Assembly: GCA_046350455.1 (NCBI GenBank)
Contig: JAXMAM010000007.1
Span: 62,001 to 126,000 of the forward strand
Direction of reading: 5' to 3'
DNA: 64,000 nt
Source of the DNA: CAZXGD01 sp046350455
Lineage (GTDB): Bacteria > Planctomycetota > Phycisphaerae > Phycisphaerales > SM1A02
Part shown: positions 9,308 through 17,534 of the stretch, piece by piece
Layout: every line of letters begins with the position of its first letter
How positions within the stretch are numbered: the first letter of the stretch is position 1
Notes under the pieces: model-generated
The model's database searches: none
Seen by the model: only the letters and a program-made list of their open reading frames with translations
Told to the model about the DNA's origin: nothing
Made by a program: the position numbers and the translations under genes

Positions 9308-10387
9308 CTAGACGCCCAGCAGCGGCAGGCGCGACTCGGGAGAGTTCTCCTCCACGAATGCCTTGATCTCCGGCTGCCACGCAGCAAAGCCGTGGACCAC
9401 CTTCTCCATCACAGCGGCCATGTCGTCGCCTTCATCCAGACGCAGGATGTAGGGCTTGCGCATGAACGCCGGCATCCCGCTGATCACCAGGGGCAGGCCC
9501 TTGGCCAGGAGCTGCATGGTCTTATTGGTCTGCAGGATGGCGTCGTTGGTGCGATCCCGCTTGTAGGGGATCAGCGCTGCAAGCAGCTCGTCCCGGGGCA
9601 GATCATCCAGATCCGTGCGGCCGCGGATCTCCACATTGGCGTGCCTTGCCATGCGCGCCTCCACCATGGGGCGCGAGTCACCCTGCGTGGGGCCGACCAG
9701 CATGATCTTGAAGGAAGGGTGCCGCGCGGCCAGCGTCTCTGCCAGGCGGTCCAGCAGGTCAAGGTCCAGCCGCTTGTCCACAAACCCCCAGAAAAGCAGG
9801 CGAGTTCGCTTCTCCACCGGGCCCACCGGCGCCTGGTACGGAGCCACCGACCACGGAAGAAACAGCTTGGGCTTGCACCACAGCGAGAGCCGCTCCTGCA
9901 GCGGCGTTGAAACCGTGAGCACCTCGTCGCTCATCTGGCAGGTGCGCTTGAGCGCCCAGGTGACATGCCCACGGTAGGGGAGCCGGCACATGGCCTCAAA
10001 GTCGTCGTTGATGATGGTGAGAATGCGGTTGCGCGGGAAGAGCCTGCGCAGGAAGTAGAAGTCGTAGTTGAAGTTCAGGATGACCGCGTCTGCGCCAATG
10101 CCATGGTTGTGCACGAACCGCCTGATCTGGCCAGAAAGCACGCGCGCGTTGGCCCAGTGCAGCGGCGGCGCCACGCGCAGCTGGTGGTGAAGCAGCCGCC
10201 GCGTCTGCACCAGCGTGGGGCCCCTTCCCTCGTGCCGGGTCTGGAGCTCCTTGCCATGGCGCCAGGGCGTGCTGCGCTCAAAGAAGTACACCGTGTGCCC
10301 ATGGTCCACCAGCAGCCTGGCCACCTGGTGGCGCAGGCGCGGCGCCTCGGTCCACTCGGTGTGCGTGAACTCCAGAAACGTGGTCAT
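9308..10387 (-). CDS. GT-B-type glycosyltransferase, paralogue of 6478-7590
   Basis: A 359-residue protein that aligns end to end with the glycosyltransferase at 6478-7590: TEAPRLRHQVARLL, HTVYFFERSTPW, LLFWGFVDKRLDLDLLDRL, IMLVGPTQGD, DDLPRDELLAALIPY, TNKTMQLLAKGLPL. The two probably arose by duplication and add different sugars of the same repeat unit. The start ATG (10385-10387) overlaps the stop of the upstream acetyltransferase as ATGA, so translation is probably coupled and this gene belongs to the leftward wbpB-wbpD operon. Donor sugar unknown. Confidence 0.86.
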   Translation of the reverse strand: MTTFLEFTHTEWTEAPRLRHQVARLLVDHGHTVYFFERSTPWRHGKELQTRHEGRGPTLVQTRRLLHHQLRVAPPLHWANARVLSGQIRRFVHNHGIGADAVILNFNYDFYFLRRLFPRNRILTIINDDFEAMCRLPYRGHVTWALKRTCQMSDEVLTVSTPLQERLSLWCKPKLFLPWSVAPYQAPVGPVEKRTRLLFWGFVDKRLDLDLLDRLAETLAARHPSFKIMLVGPTQGDSRPMVEARMARHANVEIRGRTDLDDLPRDELLAALIPYKRDRTNDAILQTNKTMQLLAKGLPLVISGMPAFMRKPYILRLDEGDDMAAVMEKVVHGFAAWQPEIKAFVEENSPESRLPLLGV

Positions 10388-10983
10388 GTTCGCGGCTCCG
10401 CGCAGGACATGAGGCCATCCTTCAGCGTGTAGCGGTGCCCCTGGTGAGGGCAGGTCCATTCTCCAGAGCCCTCCATGGGCAGCGGAATGCGCTCGCCAAA
10501 CCGGCTCATCCAGCCAATCTGCCGCGCTGGGACGCCTGCCATGAGCGCGTACGCCTTGACGCTCCGGTTCACCACCGCGCCAGCGGCCACAAAGGCCTGC
10601 TCGCCAATGGTCACGCCGCAGACGATGGTGCAGTTGGCGCCGAGCGTTGCGCCGCGCTTCACAAGGGTGTCCCGGTACTCGTCACGCCGCGACACCGCGC
10701 TGCGTGGGTTGTACACGTTGGTGAAGACCATGCTTGGCCCGCAGAAGACGTCGTCCTCAAGCGTGACGTTGTCGTACACCGAGACGTTGTTCTGAATCTT
10801 GCAGTTGCTGCCAATGACCACGCGGTTGCCGACGAACACGTTCTGGCCAAGCGAGCAGTTGGCTCCGATCCGCGCGCCGCTGCACACATGCACCCAGTGC
10901 CACACACGCGTGCCTGGACCAATGATGGCGCCTGCGTCCACGATGGCGGTCTGGTGGATGGACGGTGGGACGCCTTCTGCCAT
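10384..10983 (-). CDS. wbpD: UDP-2-acetamido-3-amino-uronate N-acetyltransferase (WbpD/WlbB-like)
   Basis: A left-handed beta-helix acyltransferase: hexapeptide repeats run from about residue 15 to 160 (AIIGPGTRVWHWVHV, ARIGANCSLGQNVFVG, NCKIQNNVSVYDNV, VFCGPSMVFTNVYNPR). The last two segments are characteristic of WbpD/WlbB, which acetylate the 3-amino group of UDP-GlcNAc(3NH2)A. A C-terminal extension ends TCPHQGHRYTLKDG. The ATG at 10981-10983 overlaps the upstream wbpB stop by one base (TGATG), favouring it over an in-frame GTG 5 codons earlier. It is coupled to the glycosyltransferase downstream. Confidence 0.85.
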   Translation of the reverse strand: MAEGVPPSIHQTAIVDAGAIIGPGTRVWHWVHVCSGARIGANCSLGQNVFVGNRVVIGSNCKIQNNVSVYDNVTLEDDVFCGPSMVFTNVYNPRSAVSRRDEYRDTLVKRGATLGANCTIVCGVTIGEQAFVAAGAVVNRSVKAYALMAGVPARQIGWMSRFGERIPLPMEGSGEWTCPHQGHRYTLKDGLMSCAEPRT

Positions 10984-11975
10984 CACACGCTCCTGCACAG
11001 CGGATGAAAGTCACCTGTCAGCGGCTGAACCGTGGCGTTGCGGATGCCATGCACCATCTCGATGGACTGGCGTGCATCAGCCACGCCAAACCCGCGTCCT
11101 TCCAGGACACCCCGGTAGCTCTCGGTGTGCAGGTCCGCAAAGCCCTCGGAGAACTCGACTTCCTTGCCGTTCACCATGATGGCACGGAATGTGCGCTGAT
11201 TCTTGGCCGCCACCTCGGCCGGCAGGTGCCTTGGCTCGACCGAAAGGAACCACCTCACCCGCGCGCGCTCCAGCACCATGGTGCCGGCCGCGCAGTCGTT
11301 CCGATGGATGTGCACCACCGACTCCCGGGCGCCACCAAAGATCCACGCCAGCATGTCGAAGAGATGCACGCCGATGTTGGTGGCGATGCCTCCGCTCTTG
11401 GCCGGGTCGCCCTTCCAGCTCTGGTGATACCAGCGGCCGCGCGAGGTGATGTAGGTGACGTCCACGTCCGCCATGCCCGGCGCATGCAGGTACTGCTGCC
11501 GCAGCGCCACGATGGCCGGATGCACCCGCAGCTGCAGCACGGTGTAGATGCGCGCGTGGCCCTCGGACTCCAGCTCGGCCAGCGCGTCCAGGTTCCACGG
11601 ATTGAGCACCAGCGGCTTCTCGCAGATGGCGTGCGCGTGGTTGCGCAGCGCAAAGCGGATGTGCGCGTCGTGCAGGTAGTTCGGCGAGCAGATGGACACG
11701 TAGTCCATTCCTTCGCCGCGCCGGCGCATCTTCTCAGCGTGCCGGTCGAACCTCTCGAACTCCGTGAAGAAGTGCGCCTCTGGAAAGTAGCTGTCGATGA
11801 TCCCCACGCTGTCGTTGGGGTCAAAGGCGGCAGTCAGGCGGTTTCCAGTGTCCCGGATGGCCTTCATGTGCCTGGGCGCGATGTACCCAGCGGCCCCAAT
11901 GAGACCAAATGAGAGCGGCCGGTGGCTGGCGGAGGCGTTGGTCACGGAGCGATTGTCTTTGGGTTCAGCCACCAT
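10983..11975 (-). CDS. wbpB: UDP-GlcNAc uronate 3-dehydrogenase (WbpB/WlbA-like)
   Basis: A Gfo/Idh/MocA-family NAD-dependent oxidoreductase. The segment GLIGAAGYIAPRHMKAI is the unusual Rossmann motif of WlbA/WbpB enzymes, and AFDPNDSVGIIDSYFP, YVSICSPNYLHDAHI, CEKPLV, VTYITSRGRWY and SWKGDPAKSGGIATNIGVH match that subfamily closely from memory. It oxidises UDP-2-acetamido-2-deoxy-glucuronate at C3 ahead of transamination. It is the first gene of a leftward operon (wbpB-wbpD-glycosyltransferase, each overlapping the next). The promoter should lie in the ~140 bp before the divergent oxidoreductase at 12113. Confidence 0.88.
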   Translation of the reverse strand: MVAEPKDNRSVTNASASHRPLSFGLIGAAGYIAPRHMKAIRDTGNRLTAAFDPNDSVGIIDSYFPEAHFFTEFERFDRHAEKMRRRGEGMDYVSICSPNYLHDAHIRFALRNHAHAICEKPLVLNPWNLDALAELESEGHARIYTVLQLRVHPAIVALRQQYLHAPGMADVDVTYITSRGRWYHQSWKGDPAKSGGIATNIGVHLFDMLAWIFGGARESVVHIHRNDCAAGTMVLERARVRWFLSVEPRHLPAEVAAKNQRTFRAIMVNGKEVEFSEGFADLHTESYRGVLEGRGFGVADARQSIEMVHGIRNATVQPLTGDFHPLCRSV

Positions 11976-12112
11976 CGGCTATCTGCGTTCCGGTCATGAC
12001 GAAGGTTTGAAAAGGGCCGTGCAGATTTCGCTGAAGCCACAGTTATCGTAAGGCGGCGCCAATGCATGCCGCTCAACATGCCGACAGAGAGCGAATGCTA
12101 TCCTCTTCCGCC

Positions 12113-13177
12113 ATGCTGAATTTTGCCCTCATTGGCTGCGGTCGCATCGCCAAGCGGCACTCCGAACTGCTTGGTCACAAGCAGATCGCGAACGCCCGCC
12201 TTGCTGCGGTGTGCGACGTCAAGCTGGACCGCGCCGAGGCCATCGGCAAGCAGTTTGGCGTGCCGGCGTATCGCGACATGCACGACATGATGAGCAAGGA
12301 GAAGGTGGATGTGGCCGTGGTGCTCACCGAGAGCGGCAACCACGCGGAGCACGTCATCCAACTGGCCAAGCACCGCAAGCACATCATGGTGGAGAAGCCC
12401 ATGGCGCTCACGCTGCAGGACGCGGACCGCATGATCGGCGCGTGCGATGCAGCGGGCGTGAAGCTCTTCGTGGTAAAGCAAAACCGCTTCAACGTGCCGG
12501 TGGTCAAGCTGCGCCAGGCGCTTGAAGCTGGCCGATTTGGCAAGCTGGTGATGGGCACCGTGCGCGTGCGCTGGTGCCGCCCGCAGAGCTACTACGACCA
12601 GGACGCATGGCGCGGCACCTGGGCACTGGACGGCGGCGTGCTGACCAATCAGGCCAGCCACCACGTGGACATGCTGGAGTGGATGATGGGCGAGGTGGAC
12701 AGCGTGTTCGCCATGAGCCGCACCGCGCTGGTCAACGTAGAGACGGAAGACACCGCTGTGGCCGTGCTGCGCTTCACCAACGGCGCGCTGGGAGTCATCG
12801 AGGCCACCACCGCCACCCGCCCCAAGGACCTGGAAGGCTCGCTGAGCATCCTGGGCGAAGGCGGCACCGTGGTGGTGGGTGGCTTTGCCGTCAACCAGAT
12901 CACGCACTGGCAGTTCACCAAGCCAGAGGCTGGCGACGAGGAAGTGCTGAGCAAGTTCTCCGTCAACCCACCCAACGTCTATGGCTTTGGCCACCAGGCG
13001 TATTACGAGCACGTGGTCTCAAGCATCCTGAACAACACGGCGCAGCTGGTGGACGGCCTGCAGGGCCGCAAGAGCCTGGAGCTCATCACCGCCATCTACG
13101 AGTCCATCGAGACAGGCAAGGAAGTGAACCTGCGGTTCAAGCCAGAGCGCTGCAAGCTGGGGCAGAAGCATGGCTGA
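12113..13177 (+). CDS. Second Gfo/Idh/MocA-family oxidoreductase of the sugar cluster
   Basis: A 354-residue NAD(P)-dependent oxidoreductase: FALIGCGRIAKRHSEL is the Rossmann motif, EKPMALT is the conserved EKP Lys-bearing motif, and the C-terminal sheet contains GALGVIEATTATRP and FGHQAYYEHVV. It differs from the WbpB at 10983-11975 in the Rossmann and EKP regions, so it is a separate subfamily rather than a recent copy. It is followed with an 8-bp overlap by an acyltransferase and then an aminotransferase, so it probably supplies a 3-keto (or 4-keto) sugar nucleotide to them. I chose the ATG at 12113 because an earlier start at 12062 adds residues that do not fit the fold. Confidence 0.85.
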   Translation: MLNFALIGCGRIAKRHSELLGHKQIANARLAAVCDVKLDRAEAIGKQFGVPAYRDMHDMMSKEKVDVAVVLTESGNHAEHVIQLAKHRKHIMVEKPMALTLQDADRMIGACDAAGVKLFVVKQNRFNVPVVKLRQALEAGRFGKLVMGTVRVRWCRPQSYYDQDAWRGTWALDGGVLTNQASHHVDMLEWMMGEVDSVFAMSRTALVNVETEDTAVAVLRFTNGALGVIEATTATRPKDLEGSLSILGEGGTVVVGGFAVNQITHWQFTKPEAGDEEVLSKFSVNPPNVYGFGHQAYYEHVVSSILNNTAQLVDGLQGRKSLELITAIYESIETGKEVNLRFKPERCKLGQKHG

Positions 13178-13643
13178 GCCAACGCTGCGATCCGCTGGTG
13201 TGGTCAACGTGAAGTTTGGGGAGCGGGTCAAGGTGGTGCAGCCCGCCAACATCTATGGCTGCACCATCGGAGACGACTGCTTCATCGGGCCCTTCGTGGA
13301 GATCCAGAAGGACGTAGTGATCGGTAACCGGTGCAAGATCCAGTCCCACAGTTTTGTGTGCGAACTGGTGAACATCGGGGACGACACCGTCGTAGCCCAC
13401 GGCGTGATGTTCATCAATGACCTGTTCCAGACAGGCGGCCCAGCGCAGGGCAACAAGGAGCTGTGGCGCTCCACGCGCGTCGGCAATCATGTCTCCATCG
13501 GCTCCAACGCCACCATCCTGCCCGTGACCATCTGCGACCACGTGGTCATCGGCGCTGGCTCGGTGGTGACCAAGGACATCACGCAGCCCGGCATCTATGC
13601 CGGCAATCCAGCGCGGCTGATCCGCCCGCTGAAAGGCGCATGA
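13170..13643 (+). CDS. Left-handed beta-helix sugar O/N-acyltransferase
   Basis: A 157-residue hexapeptide-repeat acyltransferase (NIYGCTIGDDCFIGPFVEI, VVIGNRCKIQSHSFV, GNHVSIGSNATILPVTI, VIGAGSVVTKD, YAGNPARLI). It is shorter than the WbpD-like protein at 10384-10983 and lacks its C-terminal extension. It resembles WbpD/FdtC-type N-acetyltransferases of 3-amino sugars. The start overlaps the oxidoreductase stop by 8 bp and the stop is 3 bp before the aminotransferase ATG, so the three genes form a tight operon. It probably acetylates the amino group introduced by that aminotransferase. Confidence 0.83.
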   Translation: MAEPTLRSAGVVNVKFGERVKVVQPANIYGCTIGDDCFIGPFVEIQKDVVIGNRCKIQSHSFVCELVNIGDDTVVAHGVMFINDLFQTGGPAQGNKELWRSTRVGNHVSIGSNATILPVTICDHVVIGAGSVVTKDITQPGIYAGNPARLIRPLKGA

Positions 13644-13646
13644 AAC

Positions 13647-14744
13647 ATGCAGATTCCCTTCGTAGACCTCCACGCCCAGTACCTCTCCATCAAGGCTGAG
13701 ATCGACCAGGCCATCGCCGCGGTCATCGAGGAGTCTGCCTTCATCCGCAGCCGCTTTGTGACGGACTTTGAGGCGCAGTTTGCCAACATGATGGGCGTGA
13801 AGCACTGCGTGAGCTGCGCCAACGGCACCGACGCCATCTACATCACCATGCTTGGCCTGGGCCTGAAGCCCGGCGACGAGGTGATCACCACCGCGCACTC
13901 GTGGATCAGCACCACCGAAACCATCACGCAGGCTGGCGGCAAGGTGGTGTTCTGCGACACCGACAAGGACACGTTCACCATTGATCCCAAGCAGATCGAG
14001 GCCAAGATCACGCCGCGCACCGTGGGCATCATCCCTGTGCACATGTGCGGCCAGCCGGCTGACATGGATCCCATCCTGGAGATCGCCCGCAAGCGCAATC
14101 TGTGGGTCATCGAGGACTGCGCGCAGGCTGTCATGGCCGAGTACAAGGGCCGCAAGGTGGGCACCATGGGCCACGCTGCCACCTTCAGCTTCTATCCCGG
14201 CAAGAACCTGGGCGCCATGGGCGACGCTGGCTGCCTGGTGACCAACGACAGCAAGCTGGCTGCGTGGTGCGAGCTGTTCGCCCGCCACGGCGGCAAGGGC
14301 GAGCACAAGATCGAGGGCATCAACAGCCGCCTGGACGGCCTGCAGGCCGCCATCCTGAGCGCCAAGCTGCCGCACCTGGCCAAGTGGACGGCCGCGCGCC
14401 AGCGCGTGGCCGGTGAGTACGACCAGATGTTCGCCGGCTACGCACCAGTGCGCACGCCGGTGGTGGCGCCTGGCCGCACCCACGTCTATCACCTGTACAT
14501 GATCCGCGTGCCTCGCCGCGACGAGCTGAAGAAGCACCTGGACGCAGCGGGCATCAGCACCATGCTGAACTACTCGCGCGCCCTGCCCTTCTACCCCGCG
14601 TACGCGCGCTACAACCACACGCCCGCGGACTTCCCCAACGCGTACGAGAGCCAGAACACCATCCTCTCCATCCCCATCTACCCGGAGATCACCCGGCCGA
14701 TGACGGAGCATGTGGTGAAGACCATCAAGGCTTTCCTGGGCTAG
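13647..14744 (+). CDS. wbpE: DegT/DnrJ/EryC1/StrS sugar aminotransferase (WbpE-like)
   Basis: A 365-residue PLP-dependent sugar-nucleotide aminotransferase: IPFVDLHAQYLSIKAEI at the N-terminus, NGTDAIYITMLGLGLKPGDEV, PVHMCGQPADMD, VIEDCAQAV, and SFYPGKNLGAMGDAG with the PLP-binding Lys. The N-terminal and PVH..G segments match WbpE/WlbC, which transaminate UDP-3-keto-GlcNAcA with glutamate. It is the last gene of the oxidoreductase-acyltransferase-aminotransferase operon and the only aminotransferase in the window, so it probably serves both oxidoreductase/acyltransferase sets. It runs tail to tail with the methyltransferase gene, 45 bp apart. Confidence 0.88.
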   Translation: MQIPFVDLHAQYLSIKAEIDQAIAAVIEESAFIRSRFVTDFEAQFANMMGVKHCVSCANGTDAIYITMLGLGLKPGDEVITTAHSWISTTETITQAGGKVVFCDTDKDTFTIDPKQIEAKITPRTVGIIPVHMCGQPADMDPILEIARKRNLWVIEDCAQAVMAEYKGRKVGTMGHAATFSFYPGKNLGAMGDAGCLVTNDSKLAAWCELFARHGGKGEHKIEGINSRLDGLQAAILSAKLPHLAKWTAARQRVAGEYDQMFAGYAPVRTPVVAPGRTHVYHLYMIRVPRRDELKKHLDAAGISTMLNYSRALPFYPAYARYNHTPADFPNAYESQNTILSIPIYPEITRPMTEHVVKTIKAFLG

Positions 14745-14789
14745 CGCAGGGCCGCGCAGCCCTGCAGCGCAATGTCCGGCACCGGTGGG

Positions 14790-15644
14790 CTACTTCAGCC
14801 GCGCGCGCACATACAGCGTGCGGGACTTTGACGTGTAGGGAATGCTGAGGGCCACAGGCCGGCCGATCAGCTTCTTCACAAGATTGCGGGCGGAGTACAC
14901 CAGGCCGTCGATGCGGTGGCGCTGGATCTCCACCACCTCGAACCCGGCCTCCTCCAGGAAGCGCTTGATGTGCGCCTCGCCGCCAAACACCAGGTGGTCG
15001 GGCAAGGTGAGCGGGCCGGGGAAGTTGGAGCGCGGGCCGATGTCCCCCGCATTGCCTGTCTTCAGCAGGACTGTGCCGCCCGGCTTCAGCACGCGCTTCA
15101 CCTCGCCCAGGAAGGTGCGGAAGTCCGGAATGTGCGAGAACACGTCAATCAAAGACACCACGTCGTAGCTGCGATCCACTTCCGCCAGGTAGCAGCTGCG
15201 CATCGGCAGGCCGCGCGCGATGGCGTCCTTGGCCTTGGGAATCATGGGCTCCAGCCCCTCGCAGTGGCTGCCCTTGGGCAGCGCGCCCTGCGCGGCTTCC
15301 ACCAGCTCGCCAAACCCGGCACCCACGTCCAGCCAGGAGATGGGCGCGCCCGCGCGGATGACGTCGCCAAACATGCTCTCGATGATCTTGCGGTTGTGCT
15401 CCACCTTGGAGGCAACGCGGTGGCCCACCACGTCCAACTGCTCGTCCGGGTGGTTGCCCATCTGCACTGCGTGGTCAATCTTCTCCGCGCATGGCCGAGG
15501 ATTGACGTACAGCAGCCCGCAGCCCTTGCAGCGCACGCAGTTGTAGCCGTTCTCCTGCCCCCACGGTTCGTGTGCGCTGGCGCCGCAAAGCGGGCATGGC
15601 ACGGTCTCAACGTTGCTGTGGGTCGGAACTTGGGCGCTAGGCAT
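14790..15644 (-). CDS. Class I SAM-dependent methyltransferase with N-terminal zinc ribbon
   Basis: A 284-residue protein. The N-terminus has a zinc-ribbon-like CPLCGA plus CVRCKGCGLLYVNPRP, common in methyltransferases of polysaccharide clusters. The Rossmann motif I follows at WLDVGAGFGELVEAA (~residue 100), and VSLIDVFSHIPD and VKRVLKPGGTVLLKTG are motifs II-III. The ATG at 15642-15644 overlaps the upstream WbpG stop by 8 bp, so it is translated from the same leftward transcript as the amidotransferase trio. It probably O-methylates a sugar or a carrier-linked intermediate. A longer start at 15755 would lie well inside WbpG. Confidence 0.82.
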   Translation of the reverse strand: MPSAQVPTHSNVETVPCPLCGASAHEPWGQENGYNCVRCKGCGLLYVNPRPCAEKIDHAVQMGNHPDEQLDVVGHRVASKVEHNRKIIESMFGDVIRAGAPISWLDVGAGFGELVEAAQGALPKGSHCEGLEPMIPKAKDAIARGLPMRSCYLAEVDRSYDVVSLIDVFSHIPDFRTFLGEVKRVLKPGGTVLLKTGNAGDIGPRSNFPGPLTLPDHLVFGGEAHIKRFLEEAGFEVVEIQRHRIDGLVYSARNLVKKLIGRPVALSIPYTSKSRTLYVRARLK

Positions 15645-16770
15645 GTCGAGGTTGGGTCCAGTACCGGCGGTACATGTTGAGGCAGAACTTGGCGAACTTG
15701 TGTTCGCTTGGGTAGGACGCGTGAGACACCCCCGGCCTCTTGATGTACTCCTCAAGCTGCTGAGGAGTCCACCCCATCTTCTTCATGAAGTAGATCTTGT
15801 CCTCCTCCAGCGCCTTCTGCGACGGGTAGGGAATGCCCTCCAGTCCGCGCAGCGCTTCCTCCCGGCTCATCTGCCCGGACACCACCAGCGTGCTGAGGTG
15901 CACGCGGCGCTTGTCCACGCCGAACTTCTCCGGAAGGATGTAGCCCTGGTAGAAGCGCGTAAAGATGGATTCATAGTGCTTGTACGGATAGGGCTTGTAG
16001 CCGAACTCCTTCTGCAGCACCTCCAGCGCCTCAAACTTGTTGTAGTCAAAGTAGTCCAGCATGGACACCCAGTGGATGCGCCGGACCATCTGGAACCAGA
16101 CCTTGTCGATGGTTCCGATGGCGGGGAAGGTGTTGATGCGGATGCCGCCAAACCGCTTGCCAAGCGCCTTGATGTTGCGCTTGTCAAACTTGTTCCACGT
16201 CCAGCCCTGCGGCATCAGCATGCCTTCCGTGGACTGATTGGTGCCAGCCAGGATGTAGTGCACGCCATTCTTGGCGGCCTGGTTGTAGTTCACGGCCAAC
16301 ATGGCGTTGTCGTACAGCAGCTCCACGTCAATGACGTTTGCGTCAAAGAACGCCTGCATCAGGCCTCGATACTCGCTCCAGTCAATGACGTGCGTGTACA
16401 GATCCAGTCCCAGGCCACGCACCAGATTGGCAATGTTGTTCTGCGCCAGCTCTGAATTCCAGCCGTTGTCCATGTGCACAGGCAGCGGCCGCAGGCCCAG
16501 GCGCACAGCCTGCACCAGCACCCAGGAGCTGTCCACGCCACCGGACACGCCAATCACGCAGTCGTATCGCCGGCCCTTGCCCTGCCGCTTCACCTTGGCG
16601 ATGAGCGCATCCCGCTCCTTCAGCCGCTGGGCGGGATCCTTGTGCAGGACGTGCGACGATCGCTCCAGAAACTCGGTGCAGAAATTGCACACCCCGTTGG
16701 CATCGAAGTGAATGCCCGGAACGGACGAATCCATCACGCACCGTGCGCAGACCTGGCCGTGTGTGCTCAT
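15637..16770 (-). CDS. wbpG: N-acetyl sugar amidotransferase (WbpG/WbuX-like)
   Basis: A 377-residue PP-loop ATP-pyrophosphatase-fold enzyme. The N-terminus CARCVMDSSVPGIHFD followed by CNFC is the Cys pattern of the family, and GVSGGVDSSWVLVQA is the PP-loop. MDNGWNSELAQNNI, AGTNQSTEGM and the C-terminal KFCLNMYRRYW segment agree with WbpG/WbuX. In P. aeruginosa O5, WbpG acts with HisH2 and HisF2 to turn an acetamido group of UDP-ManNAc3NAcA into an acetamidino group, with ammonia from glutamine. The start overlaps the HisF2 stop (ATGA). All three partners are present here and consecutive. Confidence 0.9.
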   Translation of the reverse strand: MSTHGQVCARCVMDSSVPGIHFDANGVCNFCTEFLERSSHVLHKDPAQRLKERDALIAKVKRQGKGRRYDCVIGVSGGVDSSWVLVQAVRLGLRPLPVHMDNGWNSELAQNNIANLVRGLGLDLYTHVIDWSEYRGLMQAFFDANVIDVELLYDNAMLAVNYNQAAKNGVHYILAGTNQSTEGMLMPQGWTWNKFDKRNIKALGKRFGGIRINTFPAIGTIDKVWFQMVRRIHWVSMLDYFDYNKFEALEVLQKEFGYKPYPYKHYESIFTRFYQGYILPEKFGVDKRRVHLSTLVVSGQMSREEALRGLEGIPYPSQKALEEDKIYFMKKMGWTPQQLEEYIKRPGVSHASYPSEHKFAKFCLNMYRRYWTQPRHA

Positions 16771-17534
16771 GTTGTTGCCCCCAGAAGCGCTTCCAGTTCC
16801 TGATAGCGCGGATAGGTGATCAGGACCGCTCGGTGCGGCCCGTGGAACACAAAGAACGCACCCGCGCTCACAGCGCTAGCGCCCGCGTCAATGGCGGCGC
16901 GAATGTCCGCCATGCTGCCCACGCCGCCCACCGCAACCAGTGGAACCGGCAGCGCCGCGCTCGCTTCACGAATGAGCTCGATGTCCATGCCCTGCATGGT
17001 GCCGTCGCGGTCCACGGAGTTCAGCACCACCTCGCCAGCGCCCGCGGCCACGGCGGACTTCAGGAAGTCCAGCCAGGGCTCTGAGGCGGCCTTGCCCGTG
17101 GCCGCGCTGTACAGCTGCCGCTTGCCAAACAGGCTGCGCTTGATGTCCGCGGACACCAGCACGCTCTGCGCGCCAAAGCGCTCCGAGATGCGGGTCACCA
17201 GGCTGATGTCGTTCAGTGCGGCGGTCTGCAGGCACACCTTCTCCACGCCCAGCGCAAAGAGGCGCTGCGCCTGCTCCACCGTGCGCACCCCGCCGCCGTA
17301 GCACAGGGGCATGAAGCACTCGCCGGCAAACTGCTCGATCAGCGCGTAGTCCGGCTCCTTGCCATGCTTGCTGGCCTCGATGTCCAGCACCATGAGCTCA
17401 TCCACTTCCTTGTCATTGAAGATGCGGATGGCGTTGATGGGGTCGCCCACATACTTGGGATTGGCGAACTTCAGCGTCTTCACCAGGCCGCCGTTGCGTA
17501 GAAGCAGACATGGAATGACCCGTTGCTTCAGCAT
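16767..17534 (-). CDS. hisF2: HisF-like subunit of the sugar amidination complex
   Basis: A 255-residue TIM barrel of the HisF family. The N-terminus KQRVIPCLLLRNGGLVKT, the KYVGDPINAIRIFND segment (in place of the DAGDPVELA of histidine biosynthesis), LNSVDRDGTMQGMD with the second catalytic Asp, and AVGGVGSMADI are seen. These replacements are typical of the WbuZ/HisF2 subfamily that works with WbpG rather than in histidine synthesis. It should receive ammonia from HisH2. It sits between HisH2 (7-bp overlap) and WbpG (4-bp overlap), so the three are probably translationally coupled. Confidence 0.88.
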   Translation of the reverse strand: MLKQRVIPCLLLRNGGLVKTLKFANPKYVGDPINAIRIFNDKEVDELMVLDIEASKHGKEPDYALIEQFAGECFMPLCYGGGVRTVEQAQRLFALGVEKVCLQTAALNDISLVTRISERFGAQSVLVSADIKRSLFGKRQLYSAATGKAASEPWLDFLKSAVAAGAGEVVLNSVDRDGTMQGMDIELIREASAALPVPLVAVGGVGSMADIRAAIDAGASAVSAGAFFVFHGPHRAVLITYPRYQELEALLGATT

